Shown piece by piece: positions 47,683 to 60,535 of a stretch of 64,000 nucleotides of DNA. The notes under the pieces are model-generated. The model was not told where the DNA came from, searched no databases, and worked only from the letters and a program-made list of their open reading frames with translations. Origin of the DNA: Oreohelix idahoensis (Eukaryota > Mollusca > Gastropoda > Stylommatophora > Oreohelicidae); NCBI GenBank assembly GCA_024509875.1, contig JAMPIV010000282.1:30887-94886 (forward strand), in the 5' to 3' direction. The position numbers were made by a program, and so were the translations under genes. Numbering within the stretch: position 1 is the stretch's first letter; each line of letters starts with the position of its first letter.

Positions 47683-49216
47683 AAAGTTTCTTTCTTTCCA
47701 CTCGCACGCTCTGTAAAGTGTCAGTCTGTAAAGAAGTGTGGTGTGTTGTTGAAATCAGGCATGCTCCAGTCTACCCAGCGGTAAATGGGTAACTCACCCT
47801 AGTCCTGAGTTAGGGAAGGCAAAGGCAGCTGTCAACAGTAGTTTCCCTCTAAGGCTCCAGGGGAAGCAGGCCCTAAACTTGGTCACTTCAACCGACGCAG
47901 GATGGTGTATGTATGGAGTAGAAGTGTAGAGTGTGATTAACGCGAATGGTGTACTGTTCGTGTTCTGACCAATCTAGTCACTCATACACTTGTGTCTACA
48001 AGGCACCAATGCAGACTGCTGGAATCTTTGTTTACACAATTTATTCAGACGTACACACTGGGATATAACGAGTACATCATGGGTATGTTGACACATCAAT
48101 TTGTAGGTATACATAGCAGATCTGAAGTCATGACACATTCATAAATAATGGGTAGTACATCAAAAGTTCAATGTCATGATACATTGTGGCCGCATCCCCT
48201 ATCTGACTAAACGCGTCAGTGAAGGCGGATCGGTAAATAACTAAAGTTGCTTGACGTCCATAGTTTGTAGCATATTATGAAACCACGAAAAGGGGGTTCC
48301 TATCAAGATTGAGATCTCCTTGCCACTGTCCGATAATAGGATATGTAATCTGTTCTCTTGGCAGTGATCAAAACATATGATGACAGAAATATAACATGGC
48401 CGCCTCCCTGAGTTGTCGCTCACTCACTCGTAGGAAGGTGAATATAAGCCAAAGTTAATTTATAATGGGCATATAAATCATTTCATAAATGTTTCCATAC
48501 AGCTCTACGGTAATCAGGTTAATTCACGTAGCCATAACCGCTGTAGGAAAGCCTGTCATCTTCGTCGATACAAAACACGACCCTAGCGATACGAAGCACA
48601 ATGTTCCATCTAGGTCTAACCGACATGAGATCATCAAAATAGGGTCTGGCAATACATGGAGTCCGAATTATACATTGTACCGTACCTTAGGAGAGTCTCT
48701 AACACAAACTCTAGTAGAGATACCATCTCCTTTAGAAGAAAACCACTTCATAAATCATTTTTCCTTAAGAATCTACCAGCCCTTTGAAAAATGCGTACCC
48801 GCCATTATCACGGTACATCGGAACTCATCACGACTTGTCAAGACAACTCATACTTCCGCTAGAGCGGAATAACAAGAATCTAGTCCCGCCTACCCATCCA
48901 AAATATACAATATAGGACTGATTCTACTTGTACTAATAATATGTAATACATATGAATTCAGGCCATAAACATAATAAGCAAATTAATCTATTTTCTGGCC
49001 CTAAAAAATAAGTACAAATATAAGAGCAATATCCATGCGCCGGATCAATATCAAGAACGATTACTCCTATAATCAAAAGTGTGAATCAAACATGGATTAT
49101 CTCGCTTTACCCATAGACAGCATTTTCATACACAAATGAATGAATGTCTATATCTTTTCCATATTAAATAGCCATATCGATTTTTGTAATATGTGCATCA
49201 AAATATGCACGCAACA
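47680..49216 (-). repeat. Element C 3' LTR
   Basis: About 1.54 kb. A 127-residue plus-strand frame (48489-48872) is identical in the other LTR (56619-57002). It is antisense to the element and has no recognised domain. Confidence 0.9.
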
Positions 49217-49621
49217 GATTACCACACCCCTCGGGAAAAAAAAAATGGTACTTTTTTTTTTTGAAATACATCTAGGAGCAACATACAATAGGCTCACAAC
49301 GCACCAATAACAATGCGCAGATGATAAGCATAAGTTTTATGACCTTAGAGAAGGTACTTCTCTAAGTATTAATATTTCCAGAGAGGTGTCACCAACGCAT
49401 ACTACAATATTAGCAATGACACAATTTCCACATTAGTTTATACATAAATTTCATCTAAGATATCTTAACATCATGATCATCAAAGACGAAAAACATTGAA
49501 AGATCAGCGGTGAATAAATATCAATGAACCGCTAAGTAGTGTTACAATCAATATATGATATATTACATATGTGTACACATTTCAACATAGAAACAACTGT
49601 ATCAAAGTTGTATAACAGTTA
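49217..49621 (-). other. Element C 3' untranslated region
   Basis: Next to the LTR the coding strand reads CCCGAGGGGTGTGGTAATC, the putative polypurine tract. Short similarity to the same region of B is visible. Confidence 0.65.
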
Positions 49622-51541
49622 TGAATCATGTGGGCATCTAGACAAAATATCTGCCATCACATTTTCTGACCCACGGATAGCTCGCACCGAAAAATGAAAT
49701 GGCTGTAGAGCAATCGCGTAACGCGTTGATCTCGCGCTCTTCAGATTTTTACTCTGAATAGCCGTAAGAGCTTTCTGGTCAGTTTCCACAATGAAATGCG
49801 CGCCAGAAGAAATCTTTGCAGTTTAAGGATTGACCAAACCATAGCCAATAATTCACGGTCTAGGACCGAGTAATTCTTCTCTGCGGCATTTAATTTACGA
49901 GAAATATACATCACAGGATGCAGAGTTCCAGAGTACTCTTGCATTAGTGCTGCTCCAATCCCGGTGGATGAAGCGTCACTACGAAGAATAAATGTCTTAT
50001 CCTTAGAAGGCAATACTAGGATAGGTGAAGTAGAAAACATAGTTTTAACCTTATCCAAAGAGGATTGACATTCTTGAGTCCAATGGACTACATTAGGAGA
50101 CCCTTTCTTTAGCAAGGAAGAAAGAGGTGACATAATGGAGGACAGATTCGGAATGAATCGTCCATAAAATTGTATTAGACCTAAGAGACTTCGCACTTGC
50201 TTTTTAGTCTTAGGAATAGAAATGTTAAGTATCTTACTTGTATTATGGTCTTCTGTTTTTTAGGAACCCATGACCAACACGGTGTCCTAAGAAAGATATT
50301 TCGCTAAAACCAATACATGCTTTCGATGGTTTCGCTGTCAGGTTATGCTCGCGTAAGATAGACAATAGTTCATTTATCCCATTATAGTGATCGTTCCAAG
50401 TATCACTGAAAAGGCAGATGTCATCAAGATACGCAATGACATCTGAGCGATGAGATAGGATTCGACGCATCATGCGTACGAATGTTGCAGGGGCGTTCAT
50501 AAGACCGAAAGGCATGAAATTCCATTGGAATAGACCCCTAGGCGTCGAAAAAGCAGTAAACGGTTTGGCGTGTTCGGATAATGGAACTTGCCAATATCCC
50601 TTGGACAAATCGAGTTTAGTAAAGAAATGAGAATTCGATAGTCTCGTAAGTAGCTCTTCTAGTAAAGGCATAGGTTCAGCATCAAATTTAGTCACTTGAT
50701 TCAATTTGCGATAATCCACGCAAAGACGTATGTTATTGTCTTTTTTTCGTACAATAACCATCGGCGAAGAATATGCTGATGTGGATGGTTCAATAATTTT
50801 TAACTCTATCATCTCATCTAACTCTTTCTCTACCTGTGCTTGAAAATGTATCGGGATAGGATACGGTCTGACTCTTATAGGACTATGGTCAGTAAGAATA
50901 ATGTCATGTTGAATGACATCAGTTTGACCAGGAATGTCAGTAAGGACATCCTGAAATTGTTCTAACATAGTAGAAACTTGTTTCTGCTCTCCTGGAGATA
51001 ATTCTGGAGAAATTGCAACATCTTTCCATGATTCATTAGAGTGAAGAGGAATCATTGGAAAAGGTAAATTTACATCCGAGAAACTCGTTTCCTCATCCTG
51101 TATTACTGACAGAGATGAGTACTGTCCATGTTGGACTGGAAAATCGTCCGTTGCCTGGAAAACAGGTTGTAAATAATCAGGACGTTCATGGAATTCCGTG
51201 AGCATGTTGATGTGGAAGGTTTTACGCTTCCCGTCAATATCGACGATATAGTCAACATCGGAAACTTTTGATATTATATCGTACGGACCTTTCCAAGAAA
51301 TAAGAAGTCTATTTTCCCTACAAGGTAGCAAGACAAATGCTTTGTCACCTGGACAAAGTTGTCGCAAGCATCTCTTTTTATTGGCAAATTCCCTTGCCTT
51401 CTGTTTCGCAAATTCAGAAGAAGCAGTTGCCAATTTGCATGCTTCAATAATCTTGTGTCTAAGTGCGATGACATATTCATAAGAGGATTTTGTGTCATCG
51501 ACAATATTATCAGCAGTTATAAGATCATGAAGTAAGGACAT
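49622..51541 (-). pseudogene. Element C GPY/F, reverse transcriptase and RNase H
   Basis: 51541-50243 holds GPY/F (W-K-G-P-Y), the pre-RT linker and RT with L-C-V-D-Y-R, D-L-S-K-G-Y-W-Q-V-P and the catalytic Y-L-D-D-I-C-L-F-S-D. A run of T at 50258-50263 marks a frameshift. 50196-49741 continues with L-L-G-L-I-Q-F-Y-G-R-F and RNase H (F-I-L-R-S-D-A-S-S-T, L-D-R-E-L-L-A-M-V-W). Another one-base shift at about 49810 puts the rest, down to 49622, in a third frame. Catalytic residues are kept, so inactivation is recent. Confidence 0.9.
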
Positions 51542-53477
51542 AGGACCTCGCGGTTTCGCGCCAAAGACAAGTTCAAAGGGAGAAAATCCTGTATGTTCGT
51601 TGGCGACCTCTCTATATGCAAAGAGAGCCGCGGGTAAAACCCTATCCCAATCCTGAGGATGATCTTCTGTTATCTTACCTAGTAGGTTTTTTCAGAGTTC
51701 TATTTAAACGTTCCACCATCCCATTGGACATAGGATGATAAATACTACTCAGCGATCTCTCTATCTTAAGAGTCGCCATTACTTGAGACATGGTATCCGA
51801 TATGAGTTGGGTACCATGGTCGGATAATATTTCTGCTGGAAACCCCAGACGAGAAAATATTAACCAAAGAGCATCTGCGACATCAGCAGTAGTTATGCTC
51901 TTTAGAGGAACAGCCTCCGGCCAACGTGTGCACATATCAACACACGTCAAAATAAATTGGTGTCCTCTAGCAGACTTTATCTTAAATGGACCAATGATGT
52001 CTATCGCCATTTTTTGAAATGGTCGAATGGGAATGTCTGCAGCCTGAATAGGTGCATCATGGCGTGGACCTCTGGATTTAATCTCTTGACATACTTTACA
52101 AGATCGACAATAGATTCGTATGTCCTTATTCACAGCAGGCCAAAAGAAAGATTGAAGAACTCTAGCTTTAGTACGGGAAAAACCCATATGTCCAGCACAC
52201 TGCGAATCATGAGCGTGCTGTAAGATTTTAACTCTCATATTTTTAGGCACAAGGATTTGAGAATGAATGGACTTAGCGGAGTCTTGTACCATACGTACAA
52301 GTACGCCATTCTTCATCGTAACCCAAGATTTACGATTTGTATCCTTATTCGGATCACCTTTTGTTGCCAGAGTAAAGAATTTCTTTAGAGTAGGATCATC
52401 TTCCTGCTGTTTTATAAAGGAATGATGGGAAATCTCCAAGGGATCATGTTGGATCTGCGCATCATTATCTTCAGAATGTGAAGATTGCGGCATGTTAAGA
52501 GCTTGAGCCCTAGTGATTACTGCATTAGCAGATTGCATATTAACATTTTCCCAATTAGAAATTTGCTGTGGAGTGCATTCTTTCACTCCATGAATGCGAC
52601 CGATGATAAGATCAGCGATCGGATTCGGCAAGAGACATGCTTGCACCTCTCCTGTAAAGAAAGGCGTAGCAATATTGATAATGGCAGTGGAGTACTTCTC
52701 CAATGTGCCACCAAATGTTACACATTTGACTATATTGCCTGTAGCTCGAGAAGGATTTACGAGTGATTGCCTCACTCCGATGGTAGTGCACCCCGAATCG
52801 AAAAGAATTGATACCGGAGTACCATCTATTAGGCCCCTATTAAAGACAAGAGCACCCCTTCCATTATGCGCGATTGACGCATGGAGCGCGGGAAGCGGGT
52901 GACCGCAGCTTAAAGTAGAAACTGTGGTTGGATCGAATAATGTTTTGCATTGCGAACACTGAGATGCTCTAGCAAAATCGAAAGCGGAATTTGCTACACT
53001 ATTGGAGTCTTTTTTATCATTATTCTGATTATCGGTGTCGTGGAACTCCTGTTGTGCAGAGTTAGCCTGGTAATACGATTTACCATGTCTTTTGTGTTGT
53101 GATCTACCTCGGTTATAATTGTCTCTATAATTATCATTTCCCCTTTTATAACCCCTATTTGGGTTTGAATCATAATATTCATGATCATAATCATCACGCT
53201 CATTATATTGAGTATCCCTGTAATATTGGTTCTTTTCTCTCCATGAAGCACTTGGGTAGTTCCTATAGCTACTCCCCTTTCGAGAATGTCTAAAATTATG
53301 GGTACCCCTCGCGTGTCGAGGACTATCAGCCCGATTCCAGTTCTTCGAAGAAGAACCCTGATTTGAGTGGTTATCTTGGTTTTGATATTTATTCCAATTA
53401 ACCTTTTTTATCAAATTTATTTTTAGCTCCTTGGAATTTGTGTGAGTAATTCTGATTATATTCTGTTGCCGAAGCAA
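51542..53477 (-). pseudogene. Element C zinc motif, protease and integrase
   Basis: 600 residues. The N-terminal ~150 are the basic Asn/Tyr/Arg-rich tail of Gag in frame with pol, showing that Gag and Pol share one frame in this family. C-S-Q-C and, 13 residues on, C-G-H follow at about 172-191. Protease V-S-I-L-F-D-S-G is at about 224-231. The integrase zinc finger (H...H...C-R-S-C-K-V-C) follows, then A-I-D-I-I-G-P, L-S-D-H-G-T-Q and M-V-E-R-L-N-R-T. A T-run at 51687-51692 shifts the frame right after the catalytic Glu. The link to the GPY/F frame at 51541 lies in 51542-51686. Confidence 0.9.
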
Positions 53478-54569
53478 CTGGCATACTCTCTTTAATGTTA
53501 GAGTTACTAAGAATCATGTCAGGGTGTGCCGTGGCATACTGGTCACAATATTCTTCCATTTGCTTTAATGTACTAGGTTTACGCTCATGTAAGAACTCTA
53601 GGAATGATTTATTTACAGAAGACATGACCTTGTCTCTTAGCAATAAATCCGTAAGACCATCAAATGTTTTCTCTGTTTTGGATAATTCAATCCATCGTGA
53701 AAGTGTAATTCGTGCTTTTGAGATGAATTCTGAGAATTCTACACCTACCTCAGGTCTCATTGTTTTAAACAAAAGACGATAACCTTCCTCAGACAGCTGA
53801 TATCTCTTTATCAAAGCTGCCCTAACAGCATCATAATTATCCTTGTCGGCCTTTTCAACAAAATATAACTTACTCAGAGAGTCCCCTTTTAGATTTTCAG
53901 ACAACTGATTCACATACTGTGATTTGTCAACATTATGAGCTCGACAAGCACGTTCAAATCTATCAAGCCAAAATGCTATATCATCACTGGCAGAGTTGAA
54001 CGCTGGTACCTTGACCTTGTACACAAAGGGTTTACCATTACCACCAGATGCCTGATTAACATTACTCATACATGTCAATTTTAATTTCTCTAATTCAAAC
54101 TCATGTTCTCTTATTGCTTTTCTCTCTTCTGCCTCTCTATCTAATCTTTTCTGTTCTGCAGCAGCAGCAGCTTCTAATTTTTTCTGTTCTGCAGCAGCAG
54201 CAGCTTCTAATTTTTTCTGTTCTGCAGCAGCTTCCAATTTCTTCTGTTCTGCATCAAATCTCCTTTCCTCCACTTGCATCTGCAATTTCTTTAGTTCAGC
54301 AGCAGTATCAGCTTCTTTTTCTAATCTTTTTTCTTCAGCCAGAGCTTTTCTCTCTTCAGCAGCAGCTTTTCTCTCTTCAGCAGCAGCAGCAGCTTTTCTC
54401 CTATTTGAAGTTTTCTCTCCTCCGCCGCAGCTTTTTTTTCCTCAGCAGCAGCTTTTCTCTCTTCAGCAGCTAATGCTTTGTCATATTGAGCAACAGCCCA
54501 TTGTTCTAAGTCTTTCCCAGTTTTATCAAGGGATTTTCCTTGTGCAATAAAGTAATCTAATGTAGACAT
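53398..54569 (-). pseudogene. Element C gag
   Basis: Met at 54569. The N-terminus matches B (M-S-T-L-D-Y-F), then an Ala/Glu/Lys coiled coil. A frameshift near 54410 breaks this coil. It resumes at 54285 with repeats of E-Q-K-K-L-E-A-A-A. The capsid region has F-W-L-D-R-F-E-R, V-E-F-S-E-F-I, R-W-I-E-L-S-K and F-L-H-E-R-K-P. An A-run at about 53402 shifts the frame into the pol frame. The GCA-rich repeat DNA at 54150-54250 expands the coil. Confidence 0.87.
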
Positions 54570-55814
54570 TTTGTCTTCTTAAATCAGAAACCTGAAAAAG
54601 TAAATAAATTACCTTATTTCACTTTAATGGGAGACAAGTCTATACCATAGACTTAGTCTTAGTGAAAAACTTGTATGGTTTATAATAACCAATGATAACT
54701 TGAGTACCTGTGGACAACAATAACTGTATCTCAAATACTGTGGGAGACAAGCCTTACAAAGGTCTTGTATACCTCAATGTAATCAAAGATCACTTGGGTA
54801 CCTGTGGAAAATAATCATAAAGTACTGATCTGTACTATACTATCAGTGTATACCACTATAACTCCTATGTCATATGTCAACTAAAGACATTACAAAGGAC
54901 AAACAAGAAAAGACAATATGAACACATTTGCAGAGATCAAATTAAATTAAATAGGAGAAATGAAAAAAATGATCACAGAAACCGTGATGATAACTGCAAT
55001 AAGATAACAAGACAAATAACGCCACAGTGTATAAACATAAGGGTGTAAAAAACTGAAATGAAAGGAAAGATGAGACCTACAATTATACAAACAAATCAAA
55101 CAAAAATAAAGAACAGAAAAAATGTTACAAATACAAATATGAAACAGTCGTCACAACTAACCAAATATTTGCAAACTATGTTGCATGCAAATTTCAATTA
55201 AGAAATTGCTCCCTATAGAACGCCAGAACAAGACCAATATCACTCGGTATTTCCTGTTCTAGTCACCTCCCATCCAGGCCCGCAACATATAAACACCTAC
55301 ACATATAAACAAATAACATGTAAACATAAATAGCATATAGCATACAATATAATTTATATCATGAATGGAATGTGTTGCAGGTATAGTGTTGTAAAGCAGG
55401 CACAGTTTATTTTAATACTAATAACTTGCCACTTTATTGAGTAATAGATTTAATTTTAAACTATTACACAGTTCAATTTTTTTTGTTGAGCATATGAAGA
55501 TCCAACGATGAAATATGCACTTTATGTTCAACAACACTGTGATTCTTCTGTACGTTGAGAAATGTCAACAATACTGCTCCAGATATTTTCTACACTTGAT
55601 ACAACTGTCCTGTGTAATACCGTCTGTACAGCGAAAAACTGTCAACAAGCGCTGACCTAGATACAGCATCCTATCGGTAATACAGGTCAAGCTGACATCG
55701 ACTGTATAACTGTCCTACTGGTGTTGATGTGGTCAAACAAATGTTCTTTCAAGTGTAAACTGTGATTCTCAACACAAAACTGCGTAGGCTGGACCCAGGA
55801 ATCTGGCTCACCAC
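54570..55814 (-). other. Element C 5' untranslated region and primer-binding site
   Basis: About 1.25 kb. One base inside the LTR edge the coding strand reads TGGTGAGCCAGATTCC (about 55798-55813), a candidate primer-binding site similar to that of B. The part at 54840-55200 resembles the 5' leader of B at 22690-23030. Confidence 0.6.
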
Positions 55815-57310
55815 TGTAAAGTTTCTTTTCACTCGCACGCTCTGTAAGTGTCAGTCTGTAAAGAAGTGTACAGAGTTGTTGAGATCGGGCATGCTCCAGT
55901 TTACCCAGCTGTAAATGGGTAACTCACCCTAGTCCTGAGTTAGGGAAGGCAAAGGCAGCTGTAAATAGTAGTTTCCCTCTAAGGCTCCAGGGGAAGCAGG
56001 CCCTAAACTTGGTCACTTCAACCGACGCAGGATGGTGTATGTATGGAGTAGAAGTGTAGAGTGTGATTAACGCGAATGGTGTACTGTTCGTGTTCTGACC
56101 AATCTAATCACTCATACACTTGTGTCTACAAGGCACCAATGCAGACTGCTGGAATCTTTGTTTACACAATTTATTCAGACGTACACACTGGGACATAACG
56201 AGTACATCATGGGTATGTTGACACATCAATTTGTAGGCATACATAGCAGATCTGAAGTCATGACACATTCATAAATAATGGGTAGTACATCAAAAGTTCA
56301 ATGTCATGATACATTATGGCCGCATCCCCTATCTGACTAAACGCGTCAGTGAAGGCGGATCGGTAAATAACTAAAGTTGCTTGACGTCCATAGTTTGTAG
56401 CATATTATGAAACCACGAAAAGGGGGTTCCTATCAAGATTGAGATCTCCTTGCCACTGTCCGATAATAGGATATGTAATCTGTTCTCTTGGCAGTGATCA
56501 AAACATATGATGACAGAAATATAACATGGCCGCCTCCCTGAGTTGTCGCTCACTCACTCGTAGGAAGGTGAATATAAGCCAAAGTTAATTTATAATGGGC
56601 ATATAAATCATTTCATAAATGTTTCCATACAGCTCTACGGTAATCAGGTTAATTCACGTAGCCATAACCGCTGTAGGAAAGCCTGTCATCTTCGTCGATA
56701 CAAAACACGACCCTAGCGATACGAAGCACAATGTTCCATCTAGGTCTAACCGACATGAGATCATCAAAATAGGGTCTGGCAATACATGGAGTCCGAATTA
56801 TACATTGTACCGTACCTTAGGAGAGTCTCTAACACAAACTCTAGTAGAGATACCATCTCCTTTAGAAGAAAACCACTTCATAAATCATTTTTCCTTAAGA
56901 ATCTACCAGCCCTTTGAAAAATGCGTACCCGCCATTATCACGGTACATCGGAACTCATCACGACTTGTCAAGACAACTCATACTTCCGCTAGAGCGGAAT
57001 AACAAGAATCTAGTCCCGCCTACCCATCCAAAATATACAATATAGGACTGATTCTACTTGTACTAATAATATGTAATACATATGAATTCAGGCCATAAAC
57101 ATAATAAGCAAATTAATCTATTTTCTGGCCCTAAAAAATAAGTACAAATATAAGAGCAATATCCATGCGCCGGATCAATATCAAGAACGCTTACTCCTAT
57201 AATCAAAAGTGTGAATCAAACATGAATTATCTCGCTTTACCCATAGACAGCATTTTCATACACAAATGAATGAATGTCTATATCTTTTCCATATTAAATA
57301 GCCATATCGA
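55815..57310 (-). repeat. Element C 5' LTR, end missing
   Basis: Matches the left LTR through CCATATCGA (57302-57310) and then departs, lacking the last 36 bp (49181-49216). Differences are concentrated in the first ~150 bp; the remaining ~1.35 kb is nearly identical. Confidence 0.87.
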
Positions 57311-57314
57311 CTTT

Positions 57315-57849
57315 CCACATACTGTTCATATTTCGACAACCTTGACGATACTTGTAAATACATTGTTCCTGTATATTTCTTCTACATATATTTTCTATGT
57401 CCGCTTATTTCTTCTGGTTATGATCATCATCGACTTAATAAAACAGTTCATCACTTAATAACATCTTACATATGTTCACATAGGTGCTTCTGACCTTTGG
57501 AACATTTAGAATTTCTCGAGAAGTCATCTCTCTTCATGTATCTGTCCATTTCGGCAAAAATTACACAGTGGATAATAAACTTACTCTTGAGTTAAATCCA
57601 AACTCATGAAATACACATATCCAAGTAGACTATGCTACACTTTGTTAAGTGGACTTGGCCACATATACTGATACTTCTGTACGCTGTAATGCGTGGACGC
57701 AATCTCTTCTCGTCATGCCTAGATACCAACCTTTGTCATAGCTACTCATTCTAATTCTATGCTTTTTGGTGAGGAACATCATTGTGCACAACAATTCATC
57801 CAAATATAACTTTATCAGGATTGCCCTGCCCCATGATGTGCTCTCAACA
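57315..57849 (-). repeat. Element D 3' LTR, second part
   Basis: Follows element C and ends CTCTCAACA at 57849. The adjoining coding-strand sequence CGCGGGACGAGGGTGTAA is a plausible polypurine tract for D. No second copy is in the window because the right LTR of D is cut off, so the exact length is unknown. Confidence 0.6.
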
Positions 57850-58130
57850 TTACACCCTCGTCCCGCGAGCGTTTGCCTCGGGTGAACGCTAGGTAATATG
57901 AAAATTATTGAACTCTACACAATTACACAATGTCAAAACAAAAGTGTCAAGTTAGTTCAAATCATATGGGTGGGTGCGTATACAATAAATAATGTTATTC
58001 GACTCGAATAAATCTTGATAGTCCATATGATGGCGAGTCCCTGGGAAATACTGTTAATACAAGTATATAACGTTGGACTGGAAATAGTATATGTTCCTTT
58101 GGACATACGTATGAACAGTTCTATAAGTAG
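57850..58130 (-). other. Element D 3' untranslated region
   Basis: Short stretch between the presumed LTR end and the RNase H stop, no coding content. Confidence 0.55.
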
Positions 58131-59450
58131 TCATGTACAGACATCCGTTATTCTCGATAGTAATTCCGCTAGCCAATTGTCTGATCCCTTGATTGGCTTA
58201 ATGTCGAAGTGAAATTCTTGGATCAAGAGGAACCATCTATGTAGTCGAGGGTTATTGTAGATCTTAGTTTTCAGAGCTGTGAGAGGTACATGGTCTGTTT
58301 CTAGTGTGAATTTACGACCGAGGAGGTATTTCCCGAGCTTGGAAATTGACCAAACTATGACCAATAATTCCCTCTCACCAGCTGCATAACGTTGTTCTGC
58401 TGGACTAAGTTTTCGGCTGATGTATATGCATGGCTGAAGGTGGTCGTTCCACATCTGCATTAAACAGCCACCGATGCCCGTGCCAGAAGCGTCTGTTCTG
58501 AGTACGAAAGGTTTACTGGCATCAGGTATTGTTAAGCTAGGATGAGTAGAGAATGCATACTTAATTGAGTTCAATGTACGATTATAATCATCCGACCATT
58601 TTATTTTCAATGGTGCCCCCTTGCATGTTTAGGCAGACAGTGGAGCAGATAGCGAAGCAAAGTTAGGTATGAACTTATGATAATAATTTATCAAACCTAA
58701 TAATCTCCTAACTTGTTTGTTAGTGGTTGGAATTTGAATATCCAAGATCCTTTTTACTGTCTTATCATCAGAACTCAACCAATTCTGACTAATACGATGT
58801 CCTAAAGCTGAAATTTCACGGTACCCTATCTGAACTTTTGATGGACGTACCGTCAACCCTTGCGATCGTAACAGAAGTAATAAGGAGTGTAAGCCTTGAA
58901 AATGTTCCTCCCATGATGAGTGGAATAAATAAATATCGTCAATGTAAGTGATGATGTCATGTCTGCTGCCTAATAAGAGGCGCATCATGCTTACGAATGT
59001 TGCAGGTGCATTGACAAGACCAAAGCACATAAAATTCCACTGAAATAAACCAAGTGGTTTGGTAAAAGCTGTTAATGGCTTTGCTTCATCTGCTAAAGGG
59101 ATTTGCCAGTATCCCTTTGATAGATCTAATTTACTAAAATATGTTGCCTGCGATAGCTGATGCAAGATATCATCTAAGATGGGTATTGGTTCAGCGTCTG
59201 TTATTGTTATGCTATTTAATTTTCAGAAGTCGATACAAATTCTCAATGAAGTATTTGATTTCTTAACCAAGGCCATAGAAAATGCATATGGTGAGGAACA
59301 TGGAGATATTATACCCATGTCTAGCATTTCCTTAATTTCTTTTTCTACATGCTCCTTATAATGAAGAGGGATTGGATAAGGTCTTAATTTAATTGGTTTG
59401 TGGTCAGTAATGACAATATTATGAGTAATCAAGTTAGTGCGGCCAGGCAC
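58131..59450 (-). pseudogene. Element D reverse transcriptase and RNase H
   Basis: 59223-59450 is the pre-RT and the first RT block (I-K-L-R-P-Y-P-I-P, then R-I-C-I-D-F). 58629-59165 has F-S-K-L-D-L-S-K-G-Y-W-Q-I-P, F-Q-W-N-F-M-C-F and the catalytic Y-I-D-D-I-Y-L-F, then A-L-G-H-R-I. 58131-58610 is RNase H with F-V-L-R-T-D-A-S-G-T-G-I-G, G-E-R-E-L-L-V-I-V-W and L-E-T-D-H. The last acidic position is Glu (L-A-E-L-L-S-R) where Asp is usual. Stops and shifts lie at about 59222, 58628 and elsewhere. Confidence 0.88.
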
Positions 59451-59520
59451 TTCAGTTAAGACATCCCCAAAAGAACTAAGAATGTTTTGAACTTGTTCTT
59501 GTTGAGAGGTATGAAGAGAA

Positions 59521-60535
59521 TCATAAATTCTTCCAAGATTCCACAGATTTCAGAGGAGGTAAAGAAAACCGCAAAGGAATAGAAGAAACAGTGTCCTCTA
59601 AATGGACCGCAGCAACAGATGCAGAAACAGTTTGGTCAGTAATAGTGTTCCAAATGTCCTGTAATTCAGGAAGACGTTGAGTATAAGCTTTTAACATATT
59701 GATTGGATATGTTTTGCATTTTCCTTTGATAGTGATAGCATAATCAACATCTGTTATTTTCGTACACACTGTGTATGGCCCCTGCCAAGAAATTAATAAT
59801 TTATTATCCTTAGTAGGAAGAAGTAAAAGAACCTTATCTCCAGGTGAAAATTTTCGTAGCTTTTGAGATTGGTTGTGAAGCAACCTCGATTTCTGTGTGG
59901 AGTTTTGTATTGATTGCGCTGCAACCTTACAAGCCTCTGATAGACACTGTCTAAGGTCAATGACAAACTCGTAACTACTGTGAGTTTCTTCGTTTATATT
60001 GGAGTCTAGTAATAAATCTATTAATTTGTAAACAGGACCTCTTGGATTAGCCCCATATACGAGCTCAAATGGCGAGAACCCTGTACTTTCGTGTGGGACT
60101 TCTCGATAAGCAAAGAGTACTGCTGTCCCAATCACGAGGATTTGACTCCGTAACCTTTCCTAACATCCTTTTAAGAGACCCATTGTAGCGCTTACAAACT
60201 CCATTGGAGCAAGGTCGATATGGACTGGCAAAAGTATGTTTAATTCCCAGCATATTTTCAATCTGTTTCATCACATGGGACATAAATTGTGTGCCCCTAT
60301 CAGATAAGATTATTTCAGGTAACCCTATCCTAGAAAATATTAAGAACAACGCCTCTGCCACTGAAATAGTTGTAATTTCTTTCAATGGTATGGCCTCGGG
60401 CCATCTTGTACAAAGGTCAATGCATGTTAAAATATAACGGTATTTCCGTTCTGACAATACTGACATCGGACCAATGATGTGAATAGCAATCTTCTGAAAA
60501 GACGTGTTGGTACATCTGTTATTTGTAAAGGTGCA
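59521..60535 (-). pseudogene. Element D integrase core and GPY/F module
   Basis: 60065-60466 has the strand around C-I-D-L-C-T-R-W-P-E-A and the second Asp in I-L-S-D-R-G-T-Q-F. The position of the catalytic Glu is C-K-R-Y-N-G-S-L, i.e. Lys instead of Glu, and the preceding Y-H-P is Y-R-P. 59521-60135 overlaps in another frame and holds L-F-A-Y-R-E-V-P, then the GPY/F module (S-W-Q-G-P-Y-T-V). The substituted Glu would abolish integration. Confidence 0.85.

Larger units (their letters stand above)
47680..57310 (-). mobile_element. Element C: Gmr1-like Ty3/gypsy retrotransposon
   Basis: LTRs at 47680-49216 and 55815-57310 both start TGTAAAGTTTC. The left one ends GCACGCAACA; the right one stops 36 bp short of that end. 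On the minus strand: gag 54569-53398, zinc motif-protease-integrase 53477-51675, GPY/F-RT 51541-50243, RT-RNase H 50196-49622. Its proteins are very close to those of B, so B and C are one family or sister families. About five single-base frameshifts, mostly in homopolymers, disable it. It lies in the left LTR of D. Confidence 0.88.
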
